The notes under the pieces were generated by a model. The model was not told where the DNA came from. It worked only from the letters and a program-made list of their open reading frames with translations, and ran no database searches. A stretch of 64,000 nt of DNA from positions 24,825 through 88,824 of the forward strand of contig NZ_SMYO01000017.1 of assembly GCF_004358205.1 (NCBI RefSeq), given 5' to 3'. Position numbers and translations under genes: made by a program. This DNA comes from Bacillus salipaludis. GTDB taxonomy: Bacteria > Bacillota > Bacilli > Bacillales_B > DSM-18226. Within the stretch, counting starts at the first letter, position 1. The number at the start of each line of letters is the position of its first letter. Positions 26,443 through 35,103 of the stretch are shown one piece after another.

Positions 26443-26492
26443 CAACTCCTTCTTCAACTATACTGCCAGTTAGTTGAAGAAGAGTAGGAGTT
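26443..26492 (-). terminator. Long hairpin ending the tnp operon
   Basis: CAACTCCTTCTTCAACT, a loop and AGTTAGTTGAAGAAG...GGAGTTG pair over most of their length, 20 bp past the tnpC stop. The long stem suggests a strong terminator insulating the small membrane genes. Confidence 0.6.
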
Positions 26493-26512
26493 GCAATTAA
26501 AAGGATTTTAAA

Positions 26513-26986
26513 TCACTTGAATTTTTGAAAATGATCTGCCACCCATTTTGAGCTATTATCTGCGATATATTGTTCCGCAAGGAGCAGGCGCTGTACCAGC
26601 TCCTTTTTGGATAACTTCATGTATTTTCTTTGCGTATTTTCTGCATTTCGATTTGGTTTGATTTTACGAAAATCAATATCATCCATCGTAATATTAGAGA
26701 CGGATTTAACCTTTTTGCTATTCTCTTTTTGCTTATACGTTAGACTATGTTGCTTATAATACTCATACAACTGTTCATTTGTCCGTATAGTATTTGGATG
26801 AATACCTTTCCCTTCGGGATCAATTTCTTTTGATATATCAGTTATATTTGAATATGTTACGGATTTTTCATTTTTAACCAATAAATCAATCGCTTTTTTA
26901 CCTATCTCAACCGAACGGCTACGACGCTTTTGATGACTCTCTTTTAGCCACGAACTATCATTTGTCGAATTGAATTTGTGGCTCAT
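26513..26986 (-). CDS. tnpC: TnpC-like accessory transposition protein
   Basis: 157 aa from the ATG at 26986 (GGGAGGAAC upstream), starting inside the tnpB end. Basic, with a DNA-binding-like helical region (SKEIDPEGKGIHPNTIRTNEQLY) and a C-terminal helix. Position after tnpA-tnpB and size match TnpC of Tn554, which biases orientation and frequency of insertion. Confidence 0.65.
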   Translation of the reverse strand: MSHKFNSTNDSSWLKESHQKRRSRSVEIGKKAIDLLVKNEKSVTYSNITDISKEIDPEGKGIHPNTIRTNEQLYEYYKQHSLTYKQKENSKKVKSVSNITMDDIDFRKIKPNRNAENTQRKYMKLSKKELVQRLLLAEQYIADNSSKWVADHFQKFK

Positions 26987-29102
26987 ACTTTTGTTCCTCC
27001 CTATATTTCTCAATGAGTTCAATCTCTTTTAACTCATTTCGTGCGTGTTTCCGCATTGCTTTTGCTTTCTTTACTTCTACTGACAAGTTCATTACAGTGA
27101 AACGTTTCTCCATGTCTTTTGAAAGTTCTATTACTTCATCTAATTCATGCTTCTTTTCAGGTTGCGGAACTTTGGCTTGACATCCCAAACATTGCATTTT
27201 AGTAGGACATACAAAAGCAGTAACACACGTTCCACCCAAAACATTATTAAATACCCCAACTTGTTGTTTATATTCTTCCAGTTCTTTTTCAAGCTCTTCG
27301 GGACTTCGCAAAACTGCTTCATCTAAGTCTACATAGTCCGAGATGACATCATGTAAATCACTAACGGATTGAGCCACTTGACTTGGCGTAGGTTCTGAAT
27401 AGTATTCGGTTACTCCGGTATCACGTTGATGAAGGATCTTTGCTACAATGTCGATAGGAAGTCCTTGTCGCTGAACTGCTTCGGTTGCGAAGGCATGGCG
27501 TAATAAGTGTGTTTTAATTACAACTGGCTCGCCTTCCTGTGTTTCAAAGTTTAATCCGTGAAGTAAAAAGCGAAGGCATGAAAAAATAGCATGATTTTGA
27601 AATGCACTCTGATAATACTGAAAAAAATATGGTTTAGGATTAGGAAACAAATGACTTCTAGAATAACGATATTTAACACTTGGTATTTTTTCAGTACCAT
27701 AATGCTCCTTTAAGAGTTTTGCTACCAATTGAATTATCTTCATCGTTTGTTCACTGATATAAAAAGGTTCTAACTCATCCCGACCTTTTGGAATAGCGTA
27801 AAAAGAAAATTTAAATTTGTTCTCAACTTTAACTCTTCGGATACATTCCTTTGTATTACTAATTTGTAATAATTCATTTAACCTTGCTCCAGTTGTTGTA
27901 AAAATATCTACAGCTAATAAACCGAAGGTTACAGCTGCATATAGCGGTTCTACATCAAACAAAGTTCCTTCCGATATATCTTTGTTACGAGAAACAAAGG
28001 TACTGGATGTAATTATTCCTTTATGCCTACTATTAAAAGGCATTGGATTTTCACCCAAACTTTCCTCGCCATAGCCCCATGAATATAACAATTCTCGTTT
28101 TTGTTTAATTTCTTCATCAGTGGCATTTTGATACCACATTCTAATAACATCTTTTTCAAAGAGTTCCATAAACCAAAGACCTTCTGCTTCCTCGTCATCA
28201 TCTAATCGTTCTGCTTTAACAAATTCAACAAAATAATGATTATTTTCATTTGAATAAGCACCTGTACGTTTATAAGCCGATTTTAATGATGAAGCAGGGA
28301 ATTGTTCTTGATGATTCAAAACAAACGAAGCCTTGTCCCACAGACGAAAATAAAAGCGTTCACCCACACGTTCAGGTTCATCATAATGGAATTCTAAGGG
28401 TAATCCGCAATTGGTTGATTTAGCCTGTTCACACGCTTTTAAAAACGCTTGTCTAAGTCGTTTTAGCTGATTCCATCGAAAATGTCCTTCTGCTCGGATT
28501 TGCGGAAGTAATGGAACTATGGCATCTGTTTCACTCTTACGAGTGCTTTGAGCCTGCTCCTTAGCTGATTTAGTAAAAGTGAAATCCCTTGAATCATATG
28601 CTGGAGTCGGAAACAAAAATTGTTTAAAGTGTATTTGCTGTTTGTTATTTAATTTAGATTTCACCCATTTTTTAACCGCATACTCATTACTACAATACCA
28701 TGTTAATAATTCCTTTCTCATATTATTCGAATGCTCTCTATAAACCGTACCTTTTAAATACTCGTACATGTGTGTTTGAACATCAAACTCTATTATGTTG
28801 TTTATTTGAAATACTTCAAACAAATTTTTAAATCTTGGATTAAGTCTATCAAGAAAATTTGATATTGTTTTAACATCTGAATTTTTTTCAACATATACAA
28901 AAATCGAAAGCAAAAAATGATTGTTCCAAGGTTTGTCTATAACTTGGTTCATATAATATTTTAAATTTGTTTCATGGACTTTATCTAACAAAAATAATCC
29001 TCTTGTATCCTGCAAATGAAGAAGTTGTTTGTCAACTCGCCCCAATAATTGCTCATAAAATGGTGATTGTGGCTTATCTATAAGTACAGACAGTGCAATC
29101 AC
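26958..29102 (-). CDS. tnpB: TnpB-like tyrosine recombinase
   Basis: 714 aa, GTG start overlapping the tnpA stop (GTGA). The C-terminal half carries the tyrosine recombinase core: GARLNELLQI (Arg), KTHLLRHAFATE (His-x-x-Arg) and VTEYYSEPTP (Tyr), then a cysteine cluster CVTAFVCPTKMQCLGC typical of Tn554 TnpB. It acts with TnpA in strand exchange. Confidence 0.85.
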   Translation of the reverse strand: MIALSVLIDKPQSPFYEQLLGRVDKQLLHLQDTRGLFLLDKVHETNLKYYMNQVIDKPWNNHFLLSIFVYVEKNSDVKTISNFLDRLNPRFKNLFEVFQINNIIEFDVQTHMYEYLKGTVYREHSNNMRKELLTWYCSNEYAVKKWVKSKLNNKQQIHFKQFLFPTPAYDSRDFTFTKSAKEQAQSTRKSETDAIVPLLPQIRAEGHFRWNQLKRLRQAFLKACEQAKSTNCGLPLEFHYDEPERVGERFYFRLWDKASFVLNHQEQFPASSLKSAYKRTGAYSNENNHYFVEFVKAERLDDDEEAEGLWFMELFEKDVIRMWYQNATDEEIKQKRELLYSWGYGEESLGENPMPFNSRHKGIITSSTFVSRNKDISEGTLFDVEPLYAAVTFGLLAVDIFTTTGARLNELLQISNTKECIRRVKVENKFKFSFYAIPKGRDELEPFYISEQTMKIIQLVAKLLKEHYGTEKIPSVKYRYSRSHLFPNPKPYFFQYYQSAFQNHAIFSCLRFLLHGLNFETQEGEPVVIKTHLLRHAFATEAVQRQGLPIDIVAKILHQRDTGVTEYYSEPTPSQVAQSVSDLHDVISDYVDLDEAVLRSPEELEKELEEYKQQVGVFNNVLGGTCVTAFVCPTKMQCLGCQAKVPQPEKKHELDEVIELSKDMEKRFTVMNLSVEVKKAKAMRKHARNELKEIELIEKYREEQKYEPQIQFDK

Positions 29103-30451
29103 TCCAATCCATCTAATAATTTTTGAATTTCATCATCTATTTCAATACCCTCAAAGTTATTTTCTATTACTGTTAAGGTAGGTTTCTTCTTACGTTTGTT
29201 TTTCTTTTGTTCCAAGTATTCTTGCTCTTGTTGTGCCATGCTTTCTAACATTTCATCGTGGGCTTTACGGTGGCTTTCTTCGTCAAAGTAATGCTCATAA
29301 ACTTTAATCGTTTCTTCATCTTTCCACTTGATATATTTAATCATTTCATTTTTCTTTTGCTTTACCTCTGCTTCAGTTTTGGAAGTATTATAGATTTCAC
29401 GCAACCTTGAAGTGACAAACCAATGTCTTGTTTTATGAGGATTTAGCTTAATTTCACATTCTTTCATCGCCTTATCCCAATGGTAATACCACGATTCATA
29501 AGTTAAAGGTGTTCCAAGTTCCGTAAGGAAAATTGGTGCTTCATCTGGTAAGGTAACAAAGTTACGTTGTAACTCGTCAAATTGCTTTCGATCTGTATTG
29601 ATATATCGCATGAGTAACTTGACCGTATCTTTGCTAAATCGAAGAAACTTCACTCTTTTTCCATGACTACCTTTGTTGAATGTACTTGCTTCTTGAAATG
29701 ATTTACGAGAACGATAATCTCCAATCGTTAATTCAATCACTTCGGATGCTCTTGCCCCTGTTTCAAAAAGCATACGAGCAATCACAACTTCTCTTAATGA
29801 CCAATTTACTTTTTTTCCTGCTTGATAAACTTGATAGGGAAGGTGAATATCGCCTATGATTTCAGGTTGCCATTCTTCATTGATTAGTTTGAAATAAGAA
29901 TCTGTTAACCTTCTATGTGGTGTAGCATCCTCTGTTCCTGCTTCTGAAGGCATACGAGGTTTGTCCTTTCTCACACCTTCGGTATTACTTTTATAGTCAT
30001 TTAAAATTGCATATGAATCTATAAGAGGATTGGAATACATATATTGCTTTAAATGAATTAGAGATTTATAGAATGACTTTAATGCCGAAAGGAAACGATT
30101 AACTGTATTAGGACTTTTATTTGTTCGATTAACAAATCGAAAAGTATCTTTTTCTTTTACTTTACAAGCCATTTCAGTCATAAGGTAATCTTCAATACCT
30201 ATTCGTATGATGTCAGGCGAGTCATTCCATTTAATACGTTTTCCTTGAAAGTTGCTAAATTGATCTAACCATGTGAAAAAAGGAAGAAGGCATTGGATAT
30301 ACGAAAGAGCAGAACTTTTACTAATCCTCCCAATACAATCATGATAATGCTCCGTTAACGGCAGAAAAGGGTGATTTTGTCGATCAAAAACTAATAATTC
30401 AAAACGACTTTCCACACCATCAGGACAATAATCATACCAATATTTAGACAT
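29099..30451 (-). CDS. tnpA: TnpA-like tyrosine recombinase
   Basis: 450 aa. N-terminal SAM-like core-binding domain; catalytic residues in GARASEVIEL (Arg), NPHKTRHWFVTS (His, Arg, His) and VYEHYF (Tyr nucleophile). Longer than Tn554 TnpA (about 361 aa), mainly by a C-terminal Lys/Glu-rich tail. Forms a trio with TnpB and TnpC. Confidence 0.85.
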   Translation of the reverse strand: MSKYWYDYCPDGVESRFELLVFDRQNHPFLPLTEHYHDCIGRISKSSALSYIQCLLPFFTWLDQFSNFQGKRIKWNDSPDIIRIGIEDYLMTEMACKVKEKDTFRFVNRTNKSPNTVNRFLSALKSFYKSLIHLKQYMYSNPLIDSYAILNDYKSNTEGVRKDKPRMPSEAGTEDATPHRRLTDSYFKLINEEWQPEIIGDIHLPYQVYQAGKKVNWSLREVVIARMLFETGARASEVIELTIGDYRSRKSFQEASTFNKGSHGKRVKFLRFSKDTVKLLMRYINTDRKQFDELQRNFVTLPDEAPIFLTELGTPLTYESWYYHWDKAMKECEIKLNPHKTRHWFVTSRLREIYNTSKTEAEVKQKKNEMIKYIKWKDEETIKVYEHYFDEESHRKAHDEMLESMAQQEQEYLEQKKNKRKKKPTLTVIENNFEGIEIDDEIQKLLDGLE

Positions 30452-30477
30452 GAGAATAACACCCTACTTTTACTAAG

Positions 30478-31026
30478 TTAATTTTCAAGCCAATTATAGA
30501 AAGGGATTTTTGACTGTTGGTTTTCTACTGTATTAAATTGTTCTTCATATTCATGTTGTGATAACTCATAAACCCTTTTGCTTTGCTTTCTTGGCATCTT
30601 TAAAGGAGTAGAAGTCGGACTCCAATTCTCACGAATTGCTTTACGAATAAACCCATCAGGGTTCTTTACCTTTGTTGCTGATTGCTGCATGATTAAAAGT
30701 ATCTCTAAGGTCCTTTTAATTCCTACAACAGATAAAATAGATAAAATTTCATCAGTAGGAGAAGTAAGAGTAACAGCCTTATATGCTAATTTAACTAATT
30801 CCGTTTCATCAGACTTAGAATTTATTTCATCTACCTGTTGTTCTGTTTTGTTGATTGAGATAACATTATTTAGCTTTAATAAATCAGATTCAAGTATTCT
30901 CCAACCCTCTTTGTCGCTATTTCTATATGAGTTAGGTAATTTCCCTGCTCGAATCCAACGCTTAATTGTTTCTTCATGTTTACCAGTGAGGTCAGCTACC
31001 TCTTTGACAGTGTATTCTTTCAACAC
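30478..31026 (-). CDS. MerR/excisionase-type DNA-binding protein of the transposon
   Basis: 182 aa, GTG or TTG start after AAAGGTGG. N-terminal helix-turn-helix of MerR/Xis type (YTVKEVADLTGKHEETIKRWIRAGKL), a middle helical region and a basic C-terminus. First gene of the tnp operon; probably its regulator or directionality factor. Two tandem palindrome-like sites lie just upstream. Confidence 0.65.
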   Translation of the reverse strand: MLKEYTVKEVADLTGKHEETIKRWIRAGKLPNSYRNSDKEGWRILESDLLKLNNVISINKTEQQVDEINSKSDETELVKLAYKAVTLTSPTDEILSILSVVGIKRTLEILLIMQQSATKVKNPDGFIRKAIRENWSPTSTPLKMPRKQSKRVYELSQHEYEEQFNTVENQQSKIPFYNWLEN

Positions 31027-31042
31027 TTACACCACCTTTAAA

Positions 31043-31071
31043 AGAATATACGTTCCAGGAATATATGTTCC
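31043..31071. promoter_or_regulatory. Tandem LexA-like boxes before the tnp operon
   Basis: AGAATATACGTTCC and GGAATATATGTTCC in tandem, 15 bp apart; on the coding strand GGAACATATATTCC and GGAACGTATATTCT. They resemble the Bacillus SOS box CGAACATATGTTCG with the core GAACATAT kept. Alternatively they are the operator of the operon's own regulator. Confidence 0.4.
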
Positions 31072-31129
31072 TATTTTATTTTACTACAAAATGTTGTTGT
31101 AGTTTCTATATTTTTCACTTCATGTTGTA

Positions 31130-31147
31130 GTAGTAAATGAGGTCATT
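31130..31147. repeat. Right 18-bp inverted repeat of the Tn554-like element
   Basis: GTAGTAAATGAGGTCATT, perfect inverse of 23714-23731; followed outward by a GTACA-stem hairpin with T-tract (31168-31204) and TGTGTGACATT. Confidence 0.8.
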
Positions 31148-31389
31148 CAAGAGGTCGATAAACAAAAAAAGTACACCACTATATATAAGAGATGTACTTT
31201 TTTTATATTATGTGTGACATTAAAGACAAGTTGTTATTATCATAATAAAAACATACATTCACTTGTCTTTAATTTTACAGAGTATGAGATGGTTTTGTAT
31301 TATACGAATCTAAGAAACTTATCAGCTATAAAAACGCCTTAATGCGTAATCGTTGCCTTCAGGTAACCAATGACTTAATAAAGAGTCTG

Positions 31390-31911
31390 TCATTCGTCAT
31401 CATCATCAAATAAGTATTTTGAAGCAAAGCTGAGGGCTTCTTCTGATACTTCTTGATTTACTGTTTCTATTTCTGTACTTTCATCCATTTTTATTTCTGA
31501 TTTCTCTTCCGTTATTGCTTGTTGCCCAACTGTAGGTACAGGAACAACAGTTGCGGCATTTATTGGAGCACTCCCAAAATAAATAGGTGCATTTTGTAAA
31601 GCAGGAGTAATTGTCTTTGTTAATAAAAAATATGCTAAACTAGACATCATATCCTGAAATTCTTTGCTTGCCAGCGTTTTGCGTTGCTCTTCTGTTAAAA
31701 AAACAGGTAGTTGTAAGTGTAAAAAATGATTATCATTTACCTGTTTTCCTTCTGAAAACATATTGTTCCATAGGTCAATGATTTTAGAAGTAAATTCTCT
31801 ACCGTGCTCTTCTTTTAGTTCATTTAACGTATCCAGCACAATATCTGGTGTAGTGTTTGGAAAGCGGATCGTAAATAAAGACCCACCTTCGTATTTGGTT
31901 GATTTTTTCAT
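31390..31911 (-). CDS. ParR-like partition DNA-binding protein
   Basis: 173 aa from the ATG at 31911 (AAAGGTGA upstream). N-terminal region with a strand then helices (FTIRFPNTTPDIVLDTLNEL) suits a ribbon-helix-helix DNA binder; the middle is helical; the C-terminus is acidic and low-complexity, ending FASKYLFDDDDE, a likely filament-binding tail. It directly follows the ParM-like gene, the usual parMR order. It should bind the 246-bp repeats beyond the operon and link them to ParM. Sequence-level match to known ParR families was not verified. Confidence 0.6.
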   Translation of the reverse strand: MKKSTKYEGGSLFTIRFPNTTPDIVLDTLNELKEEHGREFTSKIIDLWNNMFSEGKQVNDNHFLHLQLPVFLTEEQRKTLASKEFQDMMSSLAYFLLTKTITPALQNAPIYFGSAPINAATVVPVPTVGQQAITEEKSEIKMDESTEIETVNQEVSEEALSFASKYLFDDDDE

Positions 31912-31922
31912 AAAAATCACCT

Positions 31923-33044
31923 TTAGACTGAAACAATTTCAAGATTCTTATGTTTGGCATAAAGTTGTAGTGCTTTCCAGTACGCACGGGAGATCATCCA
32001 TACCGATTCATCTGGATCTATAAATTCTAAAGGATAATTAATTTCTTTATTCAGTTCCAGAATATATTCTTTTAGAAGTGCAGAACCACCACCGATTAAA
32101 AATGCCTTTTCAAGCTCAGGGGCTGCTTCCCACGTATTTTCAATGTGTTTGAATTGTACTTTTGCTGCCTTTTCTAAGGTTGGAATAATTTCTTTTTCAG
32201 CAGAAACTTTTCGCCCTTTCACTAATACCATTTTGTCATTTTTAATCACATCTAAAACATGCTGCAAGCTTGGTAGTTTTACTTTATGTGTCTTATCAAT
32301 CGCTTCTAGGATTTCTTGTAGGTATTTTAATGTACCCTCGTCTATTCCTTGGCTTGCCTTATTATGAATTTCTCCGTCAGCTTTAAATACGGCTGTGTCA
32401 GTTGAGACACCACCAATGTCATTAATCATGATGCATTTGTTGTTTAAATATCCATTCCGAGTTTGTAAGGAATCATCAGTTGTTAAGTCTAAAAATGCTG
32501 CATACCCTTCCCCGTTAACTAAAACATCTGAAAATGTAATTTTTACGGATTTCCCTTGTAACTTAGGAGTCTGTAAAAATGTTACTACATGCTCCTTTCC
32601 CATTAAACGTTGTTTGAGTACTTTTTTCTTTTTGTCCTTCACTTCGTCAAGTGGTAACCCTGTGCTTAATAGAAAATTCGCTTTATATTCACCGTTCATA
32701 GAAGGAAAATGTTTCACAGCATCGATAGCTAGTGCTGTTAATAGCACGACAAGTGATTGATCACTCTCAGCCTTGATAGAGCGGATTCCCATACGATCAT
32801 TGTGATCATAGCCAGTTGCGAGATTACCAACGACATAAATGCCCGTTTCATTTGATAAAGAAGGAGAAGCAATTTTTACATGTAAGCCGTTCAATGTATC
32901 TTTCTCTAATTCTATAATTTTACGATCCTCTTCTTCTTTGGCCACTACATTAGGTATGTATAACCTTTCATCAAATCCACCGAACATCCCTTTCAATGCA
33001 TCGTTTCCGATATCAACACTAGCAAATCGAGCGGTTATTTTCAT
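31923..33044 (-). CDS. parM: ParM/Alp-type actin-like plasmid segregation ATPase
   Basis: 373 aa with the actin fold signatures: phosphate-1 SVDIGNDALKG near residue 9, phosphate-2 INDIGGVSTD near 208, and adenosine motif FLIGGGSALL near 317. Size and motifs fit Bacillus plasmid actin-like proteins (ParM/StbA, Alp families). It polymerises to push plasmid copies apart, using the adjacent DNA-binding protein and the upstream repeats as the centromere complex. Confidence 0.88.
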   Translation of the reverse strand: MKITARFASVDIGNDALKGMFGGFDERLYIPNVVAKEEEDRKIIELEKDTLNGLHVKIASPSLSNETGIYVVGNLATGYDHNDRMGIRSIKAESDQSLVVLLTALAIDAVKHFPSMNGEYKANFLLSTGLPLDEVKDKKKKVLKQRLMGKEHVVTFLQTPKLQGKSVKITFSDVLVNGEGYAAFLDLTTDDSLQTRNGYLNNKCIMINDIGGVSTDTAVFKADGEIHNKASQGIDEGTLKYLQEILEAIDKTHKVKLPSLQHVLDVIKNDKMVLVKGRKVSAEKEIIPTLEKAAKVQFKHIENTWEAAPELEKAFLIGGGSALLKEYILELNKEINYPLEFIDPDESVWMISRAYWKALQLYAKHKNLEIVSV

Positions 33045-33314
33045 TTATATCCCTCCGAAAGTAATATTTACCATTTGATAACATTGTATAATAAAATGTA
33101 TAACAAAATCAATAACATGTCGGGAAAATGTTTTACATATGTATAACTTAAGTGATAATAAATTTAATTTACATGCTTTTAATCTGTTATATATATTGTT
33201 TAACATTTAATAAAAAACTTTTGTTTTTTATTTATTTATCAAGATTTTTTTCGGGATTTGTTAAACATAATTGAAAGTAAAGTATAACAAAGAAAAATTC
33301 AACAACCCTATTTG

Positions 33315-34040
33315 TCAAAATCACGATTGTTGGTAATAAGTATAGAATGTTGATAATTCAAGTTTTACAGATGGTATGAACTAAAAAAGCACGCAAATCA
33401 GATGAAAAAATCCGTACTATCATTACTGTATCAAGCCGTTTGATAAGGTATTATACAGCTAGAAATGTTTGTATTATTCATGTTTTACGATTGGTTGTTA
33501 TGTGATATTAATAGTTGGTTGATACCCTATCATAGGAGCCTATCACTAACACCCCATTAGTCAAAATCACAATTTATTGGTAATAAGTACAGAATGTTGA
33601 TAATTAAAGTTTTACGGATGGTATGATCTAAAAAAGGACACAAATCAGATGAAAAATCCGTACTATCATTACTGTATCAAGCCGTTTGATAAGGTATTAT
33701 ACAGCTAGAAATGTATATATTGTTCATGTTTTACAATTGATTATTATGTAATATTAATAGTCGGTTGATACCCTATCATAGGAGCCTATCACTAACACCC
33801 CATTAGTCAAAATCACGACTTATTGGTAATAAGTACAGAATGTTGATAATTAAAGTTTCACAGATGGTATGTTCTAAAAATGCACCAAATTAGATAAAAA
33901 AATCTGTACTATCATTACTATATCAGGCTCTTTGATATGGTATTATACAACTAGAAATGTATATATTGTTCATGTTTTACCATTGATTATTATGTGATAT
34001 TAATAGTTGGCCGATACCCTATAATAGGGTCCTATCACTA
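33315..34040. repeat. Three tandem 246-bp repeats, probable centromere (parC)
   Basis: Units begin at 33315, 33561 and 33807, each starting TCAAAATCAC and ending in CCTATCACTA; the first two are nearly identical, the third more diverged. Each contains TTTGATAAGGTATTATACA and a GATACCCTATCATAGG-like dyad. They lie directly upstream of the parM gene and upstream of the RacA-like gene, the expected place for a centromere. 33045-33314 is AT-rich with no gene. Confidence 0.75.
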
Positions 34041-34055
34041 AAAGGAGGTGTTATT

Positions 34056-34889
34056 TTGGCTGAGATTTTAGACAGAGAATGGTTGACTGTTTCGCAAGTT
34101 TCTAAAGAAACCGGTGTCGATGTTCAAAGGGTGCGCAGGATGGTTGATAACAATCTTGTTGGTATGAAAGATTCAAAGACCAATGTCCGATTCATCCGGA
34201 CCGATGAAATCGAGAATGTAAAAAAGATTGCTGAATTTATGGATTCTACGCCAAGCAGCACGTATGAACAGGCTAAAGAAATTCTTTTAAAAGATGAGCT
34301 TTTAGAAAATCACAAAAAAGAAGAAGAAATAAAGACCACGGAAGTTGCTTTTCAGAATACCATTATGCAGGCACTTCCGTCTGTAATCGAAATGGTTACA
34401 GAACAGGTGACGGATCGTTTAACGGACCGTGTATTAGATAGGGTGGAAGAGCGCTTTGCAAACATTGAGAAGGGGCTATTAGAGGCTCTTACAGGATTTC
34501 AAGACCATTTATCAGAGGAGAATTTAAGGTATCAGCAACTATTAGAGTCTAACAAGGCTCAGGATCAACAAAAGATAAAACAGCAGCATGATTTATTAGA
34601 AAAACAATCAGCTTCATTAGAGAATTTATCGAAAAAAATGGATAACTTTACGGACTATCAAAGGACGAAAGAGGATGAAGCTGATGATAAACAAAAGGTC
34701 ATTTTAGAACAAGCAGCAGCTTTAGATAAATTAACAAGGCAAGTGGAACAGTTGCAGCAAGAAAAAGTAGAGGAACAAAAACAAAAAGAAATGATCAATG
34801 AACAACAAGAATTATTGAAACAACTAACTAAGCAGATTGAAGAATTAAAAGAGCAGCCGAAAAGAAAGAAATTGTTCGGTTTGTTTTAA
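34056..34889 (+). CDS. RacA-like MerR-HTH coiled-coil DNA-binding protein
   Basis: 277 aa, TTG start eight bases after AAAGGAGG, immediately after the third 246-bp repeat. N-terminal MerR-type HTH (LTVSQVSKETGVDVQRVRRMV), a long coiled coil (residues about 90-265, rich in QQ and EEL) and a basic end PKRKKLFGLF suited to membrane contact. The design matches RacA, which ties chromosomal centromeres to the cell pole; KfrA-like proteins are the alternative. The same repeat half-sites lie on both sides of its gene, so it may bind them. Confidence 0.7.
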   Translation: MAEILDREWLTVSQVSKETGVDVQRVRRMVDNNLVGMKDSKTNVRFIRTDEIENVKKIAEFMDSTPSSTYEQAKEILLKDELLENHKKEEEIKTTEVAFQNTIMQALPSVIEMVTEQVTDRLTDRVLDRVEERFANIEKGLLEALTGFQDHLSEENLRYQQLLESNKAQDQQKIKQQHDLLEKQSASLENLSKKMDNFTDYQRTKEDEADDKQKVILEQAAALDKLTRQVEQLQQEKVEEQKQKEMINEQQELLKQLTKQIEELKEQPKRKKLFGLF

Positions 34890-34907
34890 AAAGAAGGAAA
34901 GGGCCTA

Positions 34908-34938
34908 GGCTCTTTTGTTTCCATGCCTGGCCCTTTGA
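34908..34938 (+). terminator. Terminator of the RacA-like gene
   Basis: AAAGGGCC, a loop containing TTTTG, and GGCCCTTT just past the stop codon. Confidence 0.6.
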
Positions 34939-35030
34939 TACGGTATCATACAGAAATAGTTCGAAATTATGTTTAACTATTACATAGTATTGATAGTCAA
35001 CAGATACCCTATCACAGGGTCCTATCACAC
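34930..35030. repeat. Half copy of the 246-bp repeat
   Basis: TTTGATACGGTATCATACAG, then AGATACCCTATCACAGG with CCTATCACA match the second half of the 246-bp unit. It lies on the far side of the RacA-like gene, which is thus bracketed by repeat units. Confidence 0.7.
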
Positions 35031-35103
35031 AATTTGTATGAAAATTGTAATGCATTATTAAACCCATCATGTATTATGAGAGGGGGAGGGGAGTTATTAA
35101 TTT

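Larger units (their letters stand above)
23630..31221. mobile_element. Tn554-like transposon (tyrosine recombinase trio) with an IS110 copy inside
   Basis: Both ends show, in opposite orientation, AATGTCACACA (23630 and 31211-31221), then a hairpin with T-tract that differs between ends, then a perfect 18-bp inverted repeat AATGACCTCATTTACTAC (23714-23731 and 31130-31147), then ACTACAACAACA-type repeats. Inside are tnpA, tnpB and tnpC homologues plus a helix-turn-helix gene. Tn554-family elements integrate by tyrosine recombination and usually leave no target duplication, so the exact edge (AATGTCACACA or the 18-bp repeat) cannot be fixed here. Confidence 0.7.

Noticed and set aside
31921..33044. 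MreB/FtsA instead of ParM
   Set aside because: Single plasmid gene followed by a small DNA binder and preceded by centromere-like repeats fits plasmid actin-like proteins better than a chromosomal cell-shape gene.
33315..34040. CRISPR-like spacing of repeats
   Set aside because: The repeated unit is 246 bp and nearly continuous, with no short repeat alternating with unique spacers, and no cas genes are present.
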